Of a DNA stretch of 64,000 bases, positions 17,283 to 25,175 are shown piece by piece. Location: contig LJHW01000009.1 in NCBI GenBank assembly GCA_001295865.1, forward strand, positions 62,001 through 126,000. Direction: 5' to 3'. Each line of letters starts with the position of its first letter. The stretch's first letter is position 1. This DNA is from a beta proteobacterium AAP65. Its GTDB lineage: Bacteria > Pseudomonadota > Gammaproteobacteria > Burkholderiales > Burkholderiaceae_C. The notes beneath the pieces are model-generated. The model saw only the letters and a list, made by a program, of their open reading frames with translations. It ran no database searches and was not told the DNA's origin. The position numbers and the translations under genes were made by a program.

Positions 17283-18074
17283 TCAGCCGCCGCCGTGCAC
17301 GGCGCTCACGCCACCGTCCACCGCCAGGATCTGCCCGGTGATGTGCTTGCCCGCGGCACTGGCGAAAAGCAGCACGGCCCCCTTGAGGTCGTCCTCGTCG
17401 CCCAGGCGCTTCAGCGGCGCGCCGGCGGCCAGCTTGTCGGCGCCGAAATGCTCCAGCACGCCCTTGGTCATCTTGCTCGGGAAGAAGCCCGGTGCCAGCG
17501 CATTGACGGTGATGCCGTAGGCGCCCCACTCGCCCGCCAGCGTGCGCGTGAAGTTCACCGCTGCGCCCTTGCTGGTGCCGTAGGCGATGAACTTCACATC
17601 GATGCTGCCGGAGAGGCCCGCGATGCTGGCCACGTTGATGATGCGGCCGCTTTTGCGCGGGATCATGCTGGCCTTGCCCACCGCCTGCGCAAACAGGAAG
17701 AGGCTGCGGATGTTCAGGTTCATCACCTTGTCCCAGGCTTCCAGCGGGTAGTCCTCGGCCGGGGCGCCCCAGGTGGCGCCGGCGTTGTTGATGAGGATGT
17801 CGATCTGGCCCAGGCGGTGCATGGTCTCGTCGACGACACGCTGCACTTCTTCGGGTTTGCTGGCGTCGGCGGCGATCCAGCGTGCATCGATGCCCTTCGC
17901 CGAAAGCTGGGCCGCGGCCTCTTCCAGGTCGGCCGCCTTGCGCGAGACCAGCATCACCTTGGCGCCGGCTTCGCCCAGGGCCTCGGCCATCTGCAGTCCC
18001 AGGCCGCGCGAGCCGCCGGTGACCAGGGCCACCTGGCCCGTGAGGTCGAAGAGTTTCGAGATCGGGGTGCTCAT
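17283..18074 (-). CDS. SDR family oxidoreductase, FabG-like
   Basis: A 263-residue classical SDR with TGGSRGLGLQMAE (cofactor), LINNAGATWG (NNAG), and the catalytic triad in NVASIAGLSG and YGTSKGAAVNF. The Arg in LVSRKAADLEE suggests NADP(H). The C-terminus, LAVDGGVSAVHGG, is the conserved end of FabG-like enzymes. Probably a 3-ketoacyl or 3-hydroxyacyl-CoA oxidoreductase given the operon, but SDR specificity cannot be read from the sequence. Starts at the ATG at 18074, 19 bases after the small membrane protein. Confidence 0.88.
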   Translation of the reverse strand: MSTPISKLFDLTGQVALVTGGSRGLGLQMAEALGEAGAKVMLVSRKAADLEEAAAQLSAKGIDARWIAADASKPEEVQRVVDETMHRLGQIDILINNAGATWGAPAEDYPLEAWDKVMNLNIRSLFLFAQAVGKASMIPRKSGRIINVASIAGLSGSIDVKFIAYGTSKGAAVNFTRTLAGEWGAYGITVNALAPGFFPSKMTKGVLEHFGADKLAAGAPLKRLGDEDDLKGAVLLFASAAGKHITGQILAVDGGVSAVHGGG

Positions 18075-18093
18075 CAGCGTCTCCAGTGGGGTG

Positions 18094-18288
18094 TCAGTCT
18101 TTGTTCTTCATTCGCGAGCGCAGCACCACCAGCACGGCGCCCGCACCGGCGGCCACGCCGCCAGCGGTCATCAGCGTCCAGCCGAGGGCGTCGGCACCGC
18201 CCCGCTGCACAAAAAGGCCGACGGCTGCGGTGAGCAGGCCGCCGTACATCAGGACCCAGACCCAGGCTTCAACGGTGGAGGTTTTCAT
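18094..18288 (-). CDS. Small two-helix membrane protein
   Basis: A 64-residue hypothetical protein starting MKTSTVEAWVWVLMYGG. Two hydrophobic segments (about residues 8-28 and 34-56) separated by a short QRGGAD loop predict a helical hairpin in the inner membrane. The tail RSRMKNKD is basic, so both ends are probably cytoplasmic. It is set between the acyl-CoA dehydrogenase and SDR genes with short gaps, in the same strand and operon. I do not recognise the family. It could anchor or regulate an operon enzyme, but that is a guess. Confidence 0.65.
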   Translation of the reverse strand: MKTSTVEAWVWVLMYGGLLTAAVGLFVQRGGADALGWTLMTAGGVAAGAGAVLVVLRSRMKNKD

Positions 18289-18336
18289 GCGGCCATCATG
18301 CGCCAAACGCTCACCGCGATCGGTACGCTGGGGCCT

Positions 18337-20148
18337 TCAGAACCACGCGTCCTGCATCTCGCGCAGCAGCGGCTCGCGCCTTGCCACGGGGCCGAGCCAG
18401 GCGTCGATCTTGGGCAACTCGAAGGCGTAGAAATAGCGCATGGCAGCCCGCTTGCCGGGCTTCAAGGTGGAGTTCTCCGCCGCCAGCGCCACGTCCAGCC
18501 ACAGCCAGGCCAGCACCACGTGGCCGAAGGCCTGCAGGTAGGGCGTGGCGTTGGCCAGCGCCTCTTCGGGCACACCCGTGGCCCAGGCGGCCTTGGTGGC
18601 GGCGCCCAGTTTCTGCAGCGCGCCGCTCAAGGCATTGGCCGGCTCCGCGAGGCCTGCCACCTGGCCGGCGCGCTGGGCCGTGTCGGCCATGCGCAGCGCC
18701 AGCAGGCGCAGGCCTTCGCCGCCTTTCATCACGACCTTGCGGCCCAGCAGGTCCAGGCCCTGGATGCCGTGGGTGCCTTCGTGGATCATGTTCAGGCGGT
18801 TGTCGCGCCAGTACTGTTCGACCGGGAAGTCGCGCGTGTAGCCGTAACCGCCCAGCACCTGGATGGCCAAGCTGTTGGCTTCCAGGCACCACTCGCTGGG
18901 CCAGCTCTTGGCGATGGGTGTCAGCACCTCCAGCAACAGGCCGGCTTCCGCGCGCGCGGCTTCATCGCCGGTGTGCAGTTCGTCGACCAGGCGCGCGCAG
19001 TAGAGCGCCAGCGCCAGCCCGCCTTCGGCATAGGCTTTCTGCGCCAGCAGCATGCGCTTGACGTCGGCGTGCTCCACCAGCGGCACGGGCGGCTGCGTGG
19101 CGTCCTTGCCAGCGCCCGTGATGGGGCGGCCTTGCGAACGCTGGCGAGCATAGGCCAGGCTCGCCTCGTAGCCGGCCATGCCCAGCATCACCGCGCCCAG
19201 GCCGACGCCGATGCGCGCTTCGTTCATCATGTGGAACATGCAGCGCAGGCCCTCGCCGGGCTGGCCCACCAAGTACCCGATGGCACCACTGTCGCCACGC
19301 ACCGGGAAGCGACCCTCGCCGAAGTTCAGCAGCGTGTTGGTGGTGCCGCGGTAGCCCAGCTTGTGGTTCAGGCCGGCCAGGGCGACATCGTTGCGCTCGC
19401 CCGTGAGTTCGCCCGCGGTGTTCACCAGCTTCTTCGGCACGATGAAGAGCGAGATGCCCTTGGTGCCCGCCACCAGCTTGCCGTCGGGCCCCGGGATCTT
19501 CGCCAGCACCAGGTGCACGATGTTCTCGGTGATCTCGTGCTCGCCGCCGCTGATCCACATCTTGTTGCCGCGCAGGCGGTAGCGCGGGCCTAAAGGATCG
19601 GCCTCGAAACCCTCGCCATCCGGCACGGCACGGGTGGCGATGTCGCTCAGGCTGCTGCCGGCCTGCGGCTCGCTCAGGCACATGGTGCCGAACCAGCGGC
19701 CGGCGAACTCGTTCTTCGCGAACACCTCGCGCTGCAGCGGCGTGCCGTGCGCCATCAGCAGGCTGGCGTTGCCGCTGGTGAGCATGGCGTAGCCGCCCAT
19801 GGCCACACTCGCGCGGCTGAAGAAGGCGTTGGCCGCCATCTCGATGACGCAGGGCAGCTGCATGCCGCCGAGTTCGTAGTCTTGCGCCGCGGCCAGCATG
19901 CCCGACTCCACGTACGCGGCCAGTGCGTCGTGCGTGGCTTGCGGCAGGTGCACACGCTCGCCATCGAAGTGGGGTTCCTGCGTGTCGGCCAGCCGGTTGA
20001 AGGGCGCGAACTTCTCGCGCGCGATGCGCTCGCAGGTGTCGAGCACCTGCGTGAAGGTCTCGGCCGTGTGGTCGGCAAAACGCGGGCGCTGCAGCAGCGT
20101 GCCCGTGCGCAGCCAGTCGTGGAGCAGGAAGTCGAGGGTGTCGCGCAT
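18337..20148 (-). CDS. Acyl-CoA dehydrogenase, long form with C-terminal domain
   Basis: A 603-residue FAD enzyme that oxidises acyl-CoA to trans-2-enoyl-CoA. The core carries GTMCLSEPQAGSSLSDI (FAD/substrate loop), KMWISGGEHEI (ISxxxH-like), and GAVMLGMAGYEASLAYARQRSQG in the C-terminal helices. The segment EWCLEANSLAIQVLGGYGYTRDFPVEQYWRDNR holds the Glu-containing QVLGGYGY active-site region. The extra C-terminal domain (about residues 460-603) is that of the DmdC/AidB-like long acyl-CoA dehydrogenases. It lies 102 bases after the thiolase and probably supplies the first step of the beta-oxidation pathway encoded here. Confidence 0.93.
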   Translation of the reverse strand: MRDTLDFLLHDWLRTGTLLQRPRFADHTAETFTQVLDTCERIAREKFAPFNRLADTQEPHFDGERVHLPQATHDALAAYVESGMLAAAQDYELGGMQLPCVIEMAANAFFSRASVAMGGYAMLTSGNASLLMAHGTPLQREVFAKNEFAGRWFGTMCLSEPQAGSSLSDIATRAVPDGEGFEADPLGPRYRLRGNKMWISGGEHEITENIVHLVLAKIPGPDGKLVAGTKGISLFIVPKKLVNTAGELTGERNDVALAGLNHKLGYRGTTNTLLNFGEGRFPVRGDSGAIGYLVGQPGEGLRCMFHMMNEARIGVGLGAVMLGMAGYEASLAYARQRSQGRPITGAGKDATQPPVPLVEHADVKRMLLAQKAYAEGGLALALYCARLVDELHTGDEAARAEAGLLLEVLTPIAKSWPSEWCLEANSLAIQVLGGYGYTRDFPVEQYWRDNRLNMIHEGTHGIQGLDLLGRKVVMKGGEGLRLLALRMADTAQRAGQVAGLAEPANALSGALQKLGAATKAAWATGVPEEALANATPYLQAFGHVVLAWLWLDVALAAENSTLKPGKRAAMRYFYAFELPKIDAWLGPVARREPLLREMQDAWF

Positions 20149-20250
20149 GGGCGGTTGGGGCTGAGCGGGGATGGAATGCGCGAGGCGGGCGGCCTCAGTG
20201 TTGCCGGCTCGTCACCGGCAGCGCCCGGGCCAGCCCCGCCCGCCGCCGGA

Positions 20251-21426
20251 TCACAAGACTTCGAACACGCCAGCCGCGCCCATACCGCCGCCGATGCACA
20301 TGGTGACCACCACACGCTTGGCGCCACGGCGCTTGCCTTCGATGAGCGCGTGGCCGGTCAGGCGCTGGCCGCTCACGCCGTAAGGGTGGCCCACGGCGAT
20401 GGCACCACCGTTGACGTTCAGGCGGTCCATGGGGATGCCCAGGGTGTCGGCGCAGTACAGCACCTGCACGGCGAAGGCTTCGTTCAGTTCCCACAGGTCG
20501 ATGTCGGCCACCGTCAGCCCCAGCTTCTTCAGCACCTTGGGCACGGCGAAGACCGGGCCAATGCCCATCTCGTCAGGCTCGCAGCCGGCCACGGCAAAAC
20601 CCAGGAAGCGGCCCAGGGGCTTCAGGCCCTTGCGCTCGGCCACGGTCTCGTCCATCACCACGCAGGCACCGCCACCGTCGCTGAACTGGCTGGCATTGCC
20701 GGCGCTGATGACACCACCGGGGATCGCCGGGCGGATGCCGCAGATGCCTTCATAGGTGGTGCCGGCGCGGATGCCCTCGTCGTTCTCGACGGTGACTTCC
20801 TTGCTGCGCAGGCCCATCACGGCATCGGCCACACCGGCGGTCACGGTGATGGGGGCGATCTCGGCCTTGAAGAGGCCCGCTTCCAGCGCTGCCGTGGCCT
20901 TCTGCTGGCTGGCGGCGCCGTAGTGGTCCATGCGCTCGCGGCTGATGTTGTAGCGCTTGGCCACCTGCTCGGCCGTCTGCAGCATGTTCCAGTAGATCTC
21001 GGGCTTCTTCTCCTGCAGCCAGGGGTCGCGCATCATGTGCGTGTTCATCTCCTGCTGCACGCAGGAGATGCTCTCGACGCCGCCGGCCACATAGATGTCG
21101 GCCTCGCCCGCGATGATGCGCTGCGCGGCCAGCGCGATGGTCTGCAGCCCGCTGCTGCAGAAGCGGTTGACGGTGAGGCCGCTGGTGGTGATGGGCAGGC
21201 CGGCGCGCAGCGCGATCTGGCGCGCGATGTTGGCGCCGGTGGCGCCCTCGGGGTTGGCGCAGCCCATGATGACGTCGTCCACCTCTTCGGGGGCGATGCC
21301 GGCGCGGGCCACGGCGGCCTGCACGGCATGGCCGCCCAGCGTGGCGCCATGGGTCATGTTGAAGGCGCCCTTCCAGCTCTTGCAGAGCGGGGTGCGGGCG
21401 GTGGAGACGATGACGGCTCGGCTCAT
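20251..21426 (-). CDS. Acetyl-CoA C-acyltransferase (thiolase)
   Basis: A 391-residue degradative thiolase cleaving 3-ketoacyl-CoA with CoA. The nucleophilic Cys sits in [15 protein letters not shown]; the C-terminal catalytic His is in [17 protein letters not shown] and the second catalytic Cys in [10 protein letters not shown]. The N-terminus [23 protein letters not shown] and the [12 protein letters not shown] segment fit the FadA/PhaA class. It follows the FadB/J-like gene by 24 bases, as the two subunits of the multienzyme complex usually do. The exact chain-length preference is not visible. Confidence 0.94.
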   Translation of the reverse strand: MSRAVIVSTARTPLCKSWKGAFNMTHGATLGGHAVQAAVARAGIAPEEVDDVIMGCANPEGATGANIARQIALRAGLPITTSGLTVNRFCSSGLQTIALAAQRIIAGEADIYVAGGVESISCVQQEMNTHMMRDPWLQEKKPEIYWNMLQTAEQVAKRYNISRERMDHYGAASQQKATAALEAGLFKAEIAPITVTAGVADAVMGLRSKEVTVENDEGIRAGTTYEGICGIRPAIPGGVISAGNASQFSDGGGACVVMDETVAERKGLKPLGRFLGFAVAGCEPDEMGIGPVFAVPKVLKKLGLTVADIDLWELNEAFAVQVLYCADTLGIPMDRLNVNGGAIAVGHPYGVSGQRLTGHALIEGKRRGAKRVVVTMCIGGGMGAAGVFEVL

Positions 21427-21450
21427 GGTGTGTGTTCCTTCAGCGCTGTA

Positions 21451-23547
21451 TCAGGTAAAGCTCTTGCTCTCGGCGGCCAGCTTGGCCAGCAAGGGCGCGG
21501 GCTGCCAGAAGCTGGCGTCGTCATGCGGGTTGGCCGCGAACTTCTTCATCGTCTGCACGACGTTGAAGAGGCCCTGGCTGTCGGCGTAGCACATCGGGCC
21601 GCCGCGGAAGAGCGGGAAGCCATAGCCGGTGAGGTAGACCATGTCGATGTCGCTGGCCTTGCTGGCGATGCCTTCTTCCAGGATCTTGGCGGCCTCGTTG
21701 ACGAGCGAATACACCAGCCGGTGCACGATCTCGTCGTCGCTGATCTTGCGCGGCTGCACACCGATGTCGGCGCGGTGCTTCGCGATCATTTCCTCCACCA
21801 GCTTGGAAGGAATGGCATCGCGCTTGCCGGGCACGTAGTCGTACCAGCCGGCGCCGGTCTTCTGGCCATAACGGCCCAGCTCGCACAGCAGGTCGGCGGT
21901 CTTGCTGTAGCGCATGTGCGGCTTCTCGACGTAGCGGCGCTTGCGGATGGCCCAGCCGATGTCGTTGCCCGCCAGGTCGCCCATGCGGAAGGGGCCCATC
22001 GCGAAGCCGAACTTCTCGACCGCCTTGTCCACCTGCGCCGGCGTGCAGCCTTCTTCCAACAGAAAGCCGGCCTGGCGGCTGTACTGCTCGATCATGCGGT
22101 TGCCGATGAAGCCGTCGCACACGCCCGACACCACCGCGGTCTTGCGGATCTTCTTGCCGATGGCCATGACGGTGGCCAGCACGTCCTTCGCGGTCTTCTC
22201 GCCGCGCACGACCTCCAGCAGCTTCATCACGTTGGCGGGGCTGAAGAAATGCATGCCCACCACGTCTTGCGGGCGCTTCGTGAAGGCGGCGATGGCGTTG
22301 ACGTCCAGCGTGCTGGTGTTGCTGGCGAGGATGGCACCGGGCTTCATCACTTCATCGAGCGTCTTGAACACCTTTTCCTTGACGCCCATCTCCTCGAACA
22401 CGGCCTCGATGACGAGGTCGGCGCTGGCGATGTCGGCGTAGTTCAGCGTGGTGCTCAGCAGCGCCATGCGGGCGTCGAGCTTGTCCTGCTTGAGCTTGCC
22501 CTTCTTGACCTGCGCGTCGTAGTTCTTGCGGATGGTGGCCACGCCGCGGTCCAGCGCTTCCTGCTTCATCTCCAGCATCACTACCGGCACGCCGGCGTTG
22601 AGGAAGTTCATCGCGATGCCGCCCCCCATGGTGCCGGCGCCGATGACGGCCACCTTCTCGATCTTGCGCTGCGGGGTGTCTTCCGGCACATCAGGAATCT
22701 TGCTCGCGGCACGCTCGCCGAAGAAGGCGTGGCGCAGCGCCTTGCACTCGGGCGTGAGCATCAGCGCGAGGAAGGTCTCGCGCTCGTAGAGCATGCCCTC
22801 GTCGAACTTCTTCTTCACGCAGGCTTCCACGGCGTCCACGCACTTCACCGGCGCGGGGAAGTTCTTGGCCATGCCCTTGACCATGTTGCGCGCGAAGCCG
22901 AAGTAGGCGTCGGGGTCGCGGTGGCTGACCTTGTAGTCGCGCACCCGCGGGTGCGGGCCGGGCTTGGCAGCCACCTCGGCCGCGAAGGCGATGGCGCCGT
23001 CGAGCACGTTGCCTTCGATGATCTTGTCGAAGAGCTTCTGGCCCGGCAGGCTGGCGAGCAGCTCGCTCTTCACGGGCTCGCCGCTGACGATCATGTTGAG
23101 GGCGGTCTCCACGCCCAGCACACGCGGCAGGCGCTGCGTGCCACCGGCGCCGGGGATGAGGCCGATCTTCACTTCAGGCAGCGCCACGTTGGTGCCCGGC
23201 GCGGCCACGCGGTAGTGCGCGCCCAGGGCCAGCTCCAGGCCACCGCCCATGCAGACGCTGTGCACGGCCGCCACCACGGGCTTGGGGCAATCTTCCAGCA
23301 GCTTGATCAGGCTGAGCAGGTTGGGCTCGGCGATGGACTTCGGCGAGCCGAATTCCTTGATGTCGGCACCGCCCGAGAAGGCCTTGCCGGCGCCGGTGAC
23401 GACGATGGCCGCCACGGCCGCATCGGCCACCGCGCGGTCCACGCCCTGGGCCAGCTGCACGCGGGTGTCAAAACCCAGGCCGTTGACTGGCGGGTTGTCG
23501 AGGGTGAGCACGGCGACATTGCCGCGAACTTCGTACTGGGCGCCCAT
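21451..23547 (-). CDS. Enoyl-CoA hydratase / 3-hydroxyacyl-CoA dehydrogenase (FadB/FadJ type)
   Basis: A 698-residue bifunctional beta-oxidation protein. Residues about 1-190 form a crotonase domain (VAVLTLDNPPVNGLG, GKAFSGGADIKEFG, CMGGGLELALGAHYRVA with the oxyanion hole). Residues about 295-480 hold the NAD-binding domain (VAVIGAGTMGGGIAMNFLNAGVPVV), with the catalytic His in VVGMHFFSPANVMKLLE, then two 3-hydroxyacyl-CoA dehydrogenase C-terminal repeats. It hydrates enoyl-CoA and oxidises the 3-hydroxy product with NAD. First gene of the ten-gene operon, with a palindromic operator and a promoter -10 just upstream. AAGGAG lies six bases before the ATG. Confidence 0.94.
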   Translation of the reverse strand: MGAQYEVRGNVAVLTLDNPPVNGLGFDTRVQLAQGVDRAVADAAVAAIVVTGAGKAFSGGADIKEFGSPKSIAEPNLLSLIKLLEDCPKPVVAAVHSVCMGGGLELALGAHYRVAAPGTNVALPEVKIGLIPGAGGTQRLPRVLGVETALNMIVSGEPVKSELLASLPGQKLFDKIIEGNVLDGAIAFAAEVAAKPGPHPRVRDYKVSHRDPDAYFGFARNMVKGMAKNFPAPVKCVDAVEACVKKKFDEGMLYERETFLALMLTPECKALRHAFFGERAASKIPDVPEDTPQRKIEKVAVIGAGTMGGGIAMNFLNAGVPVVMLEMKQEALDRGVATIRKNYDAQVKKGKLKQDKLDARMALLSTTLNYADIASADLVIEAVFEEMGVKEKVFKTLDEVMKPGAILASNTSTLDVNAIAAFTKRPQDVVGMHFFSPANVMKLLEVVRGEKTAKDVLATVMAIGKKIRKTAVVSGVCDGFIGNRMIEQYSRQAGFLLEEGCTPAQVDKAVEKFGFAMGPFRMGDLAGNDIGWAIRKRRYVEKPHMRYSKTADLLCELGRYGQKTGAGWYDYVPGKRDAIPSKLVEEMIAKHRADIGVQPRKISDDEIVHRLVYSLVNEAAKILEEGIASKASDIDMVYLTGYGFPLFRGGPMCYADSQGLFNVVQTMKKFAANPHDDASFWQPAPLLAKLAAESKSFT

Positions 23548-23570
23548 GCTGGCTCCTTCCGGCTGAAATA

Positions 23571-23582
23571 GAACGGTCGTTC
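23571..23582 (-). promoter_or_regulatory. TetR-like palindromic operator in the fad operon promoter
   Basis: A perfect 12-base palindrome, GAACG-GT-CGTTC on the plus strand, lies 24 bases upstream of the FadB/J-like ATG. It is immediately 3' of a good -10 (TAGAAT, minus strand, 23589-23584), so it would cover the transcription start. This half-site spacing is typical of TetR-family repressors that sense acyl-CoA and control fatty-acid degradation genes in proteobacteria. The regulator gene is not in the window. Confidence 0.65.
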
Positions 23583-23595
23583 GATTCTAGGGTTC

Positions 23596-23635
23596 AAAAA
23601 TCAACGGCCCATGTCGCTGCAGTGACAAGGGCCGT
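23596..23635 (-). terminator. Terminator of the liv operon, embedded in the fad promoter
   Basis: On the minus strand ACGGCCC (23635-23629) pairs with GGGCCGT (23610-23604), with an inner TGTC/GACA pairing, followed by TTGATTTTT (Us at 23600-23596). It lies 27 bases after the livF stop. The middle of the hairpin also reads as the dyad shared with the binding-protein promoter. Confidence 0.7.
23610..23629. promoter_or_regulatory. 20-bp dyad upstream of the fad operon, similar to the site at 28964
   Basis: An imperfect dyad (arms of eight with two mismatches). It matches the perfect dyad at 28964-28983 in 16 of 20 positions, aligned on the plus strand. Its centre is about 33 bases upstream of the TAGAAT -10, which is where an activator touching RNA polymerase would bind. 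It coincides with the inner part of the liv terminator, so either role, or both, may apply. Confidence 0.45.
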
Positions 23636-23661
23636 GAGGCGGTGGCGAGGGCAGGCGACGG

Positions 23662-24357
23662 CTAGACCTCCAGCCACTCTTTCCTGATGTAGCTGTTGGC
23701 GCGCAGATCGGCGGCGCTGCCTTCGAACACGATCTGGCCGTGCCCCATCACCAGACAACGGTCGGCCACTTCGAGCGCGATGGTCAGCTTCTGCTCCACC
23801 AGCAGCACACTGATGCCGCGGCGCTTGAGTTCACGCAGGTACTCGGCCACCAACTCAACGATCTTGGGCGCCAGGCCCTCGGTGGGCTCGTCGATCATGA
23901 TGAGCTCGGGGTCGCCCATCAGCGTGCGGCACAGCGTCAGCATCTGCTGCTCGCCGCCGCTCAGCACGCCGGCCTCGGTGTGCTGCCGCTCCTTCAGGCG
24001 CGGGAACATCTTGTACATGTCGTCGAAATTCCAGCGGCTGTTCTTCGCGCCGCTCTTCTGCCCCAGCAGCAGGTTCTGGTGCACCGTGAGCGTGGGGAAG
24101 ATGTCGCGGTTCTCGGGCACGTAGCCCAGGCCCGCGTGCGCGATCTCGAAGGCCTTCAGGCCCAGCATCTCGCGGTCTTTGAACTTCACGCTGCCACTGC
24201 AGTCGACCAGGCCCATGATGGCCTTGACCGTGGTGCTGCGGCCCGAGCCGTTGCGGCCCAGCAGCGAGACGATCTCGCCCGGCTTGACCTCGAAGTTCAC
24301 CCCGTGCAGCACGTGGCTCTTGCCGTAGAAGGCGTGGACGTTGTTCAGGTTCAGCAT
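23662..24357 (-). CDS. livF: Branched-chain amino-acid-type ABC transporter ATPase LivF, Walker A Lys replaced by Arg
   Basis: A 231-residue ATPase of a Liv-type importer. Motifs: Walker A GRNGSGRST (residues 34-42), where Arg40 stands in for the usual catalytic Lys; signature LSGGEQQML; Walker B LIMIDEPTEGLAP; His switch absent, with VEQKLTIALE as in other LivF proteins. MLNLNNVHAFYGKSHVLHGV is the standard N-terminus; the long upstream open frame overlaps livG. It pairs with LivG. LivG has an intact Walker A but a degenerate signature, so only one composite ATP site looks standard. Last gene of the operon. Confidence 0.93.
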   Translation of the reverse strand: MLNLNNVHAFYGKSHVLHGVNFEVKPGEIVSLLGRNGSGRSTTVKAIMGLVDCSGSVKFKDREMLGLKAFEIAHAGLGYVPENRDIFPTLTVHQNLLLGQKSGAKNSRWNFDDMYKMFPRLKERQHTEAGVLSGGEQQMLTLCRTLMGDPELIMIDEPTEGLAPKIVELVAEYLRELKRRGISVLLVEQKLTIALEVADRCLVMGHGQIVFEGSAADLRANSYIRKEWLEV

Positions 24358-24374
24358 CTGCTTATCCGCGCCTC

Positions 24375-25175
24375 TCAATGCCCGGCGGCTTCGGCCTGCG
24401 CCTCGGCCAGCACGCTGCCGAGGTAGGCCTCCTGCACACGCGCATTGGCACGCACGGCCTCGGGCACGTCGAAAGCGATCACCTCGCCGTACACCAGCAC
24501 GGCAATCTTGTCGGCCAGGCCGAAGACCACGCCCATGTCGTGCTCCACGGTCAGCAGGGTCTTGCCCACGGTCACGTCTCGGATCAGGTTCACGAAGCGC
24601 GAGGTCTCGCTCTTGCTCATGCCGGCCGTGGGCTCGTCCAGCAGCACCACGCTGGCGCCACCGGCGATGGTGATGCCGATCTCCAGCGCACGCTGCTCGG
24701 CGTAGGTGAGGTTCATGGCCTGCACGTCGCGCCGCTTGTGCAGCTTGATCATGTCCATCACCTCTTCGGCGCGGTCGTTGGCATCCTTCGCGTCGGCCAG
24801 GAAGCGCCAGAAGCTGTACTTGTAGCCCAGGCTCCACAGCACGGCGCAGCGCAGGTTCTCGAACACCGACAGGCGCGTGAACAGGTTGCTCACCTGGAAG
24901 CTGCGAGCCAGGCCGCGGCGTGTGATCTCGTAGGGCTTCAGGCCGTCGATCTTCTGCCCGTGCAGCAGGATGTCGCCGCTGGTGCTGCCGAAGCGGCCGC
25001 TGATCAGGTTGAACAGCGTGCTCTTGCCCGCACCGTTGGGGCCGATGATGGCCACACGCTCGCCGGGCCGCACAGCGAGGCTGGCACCACGGATGATCTC
25101 GGTCTTGCCGAAGCTCTTGCGCACGTCGCGCAGTTCGACGGCGAACTCCGACTTCGTGTTGTTCTTGTCGCTCAC
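24375..25175 (-). CDS. livG: Liv-type ABC transporter ATPase LivG
   Basis: A 266-residue ATPase with Walker A GPNGAGKST (Lys present), LivG-specific FQVSNLFTRLSVFENLRCA, a degenerate signature LTYAEQRALEIG, Walker B VVLLDEPTAGMS and the H-switch VEHDM. The start is the GTG at 25175, overlapping the livM stop (GTGA). LivG proteins usually read YGxQ at the signature; here the Gly is Ala. It pairs with LivF to energise the LivHM permease. Confidence 0.93.
   Translation of the reverse strand: MSDKNNTKSEFAVELRDVRKSFGKTEIIRGASLAVRPGERVAIIGPNGAGKSTLFNLISGRFGSTSGDILLHGQKIDGLKPYEITRRGLARSFQVSNLFTRLSVFENLRCAVLWSLGYKYSFWRFLADAKDANDRAEEVMDMIKLHKRRDVQAMNLTYAEQRALEIGITIAGGASVVLLDEPTAGMSKSETSRFVNLIRDVTVGKTLLTVEHDMGVVFGLADKIAVLVYGEVIAFDVPEAVRANARVQEAYLGSVLAEAQAEAAGH

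Noticed and set aside
19747..23571. A 1274-codon open frame on the plus strand, opposite the acyl-CoA genes.
   Set aside because: Antisense shadow produced by the very GC-rich codon third position. It is rich in Ala, His, Leu and Gly with no domain, and lies over three confirmed genes on the minus strand. Similar long shadows at 2349-4922, 8217-10877 and 11182-12960 were also dropped.
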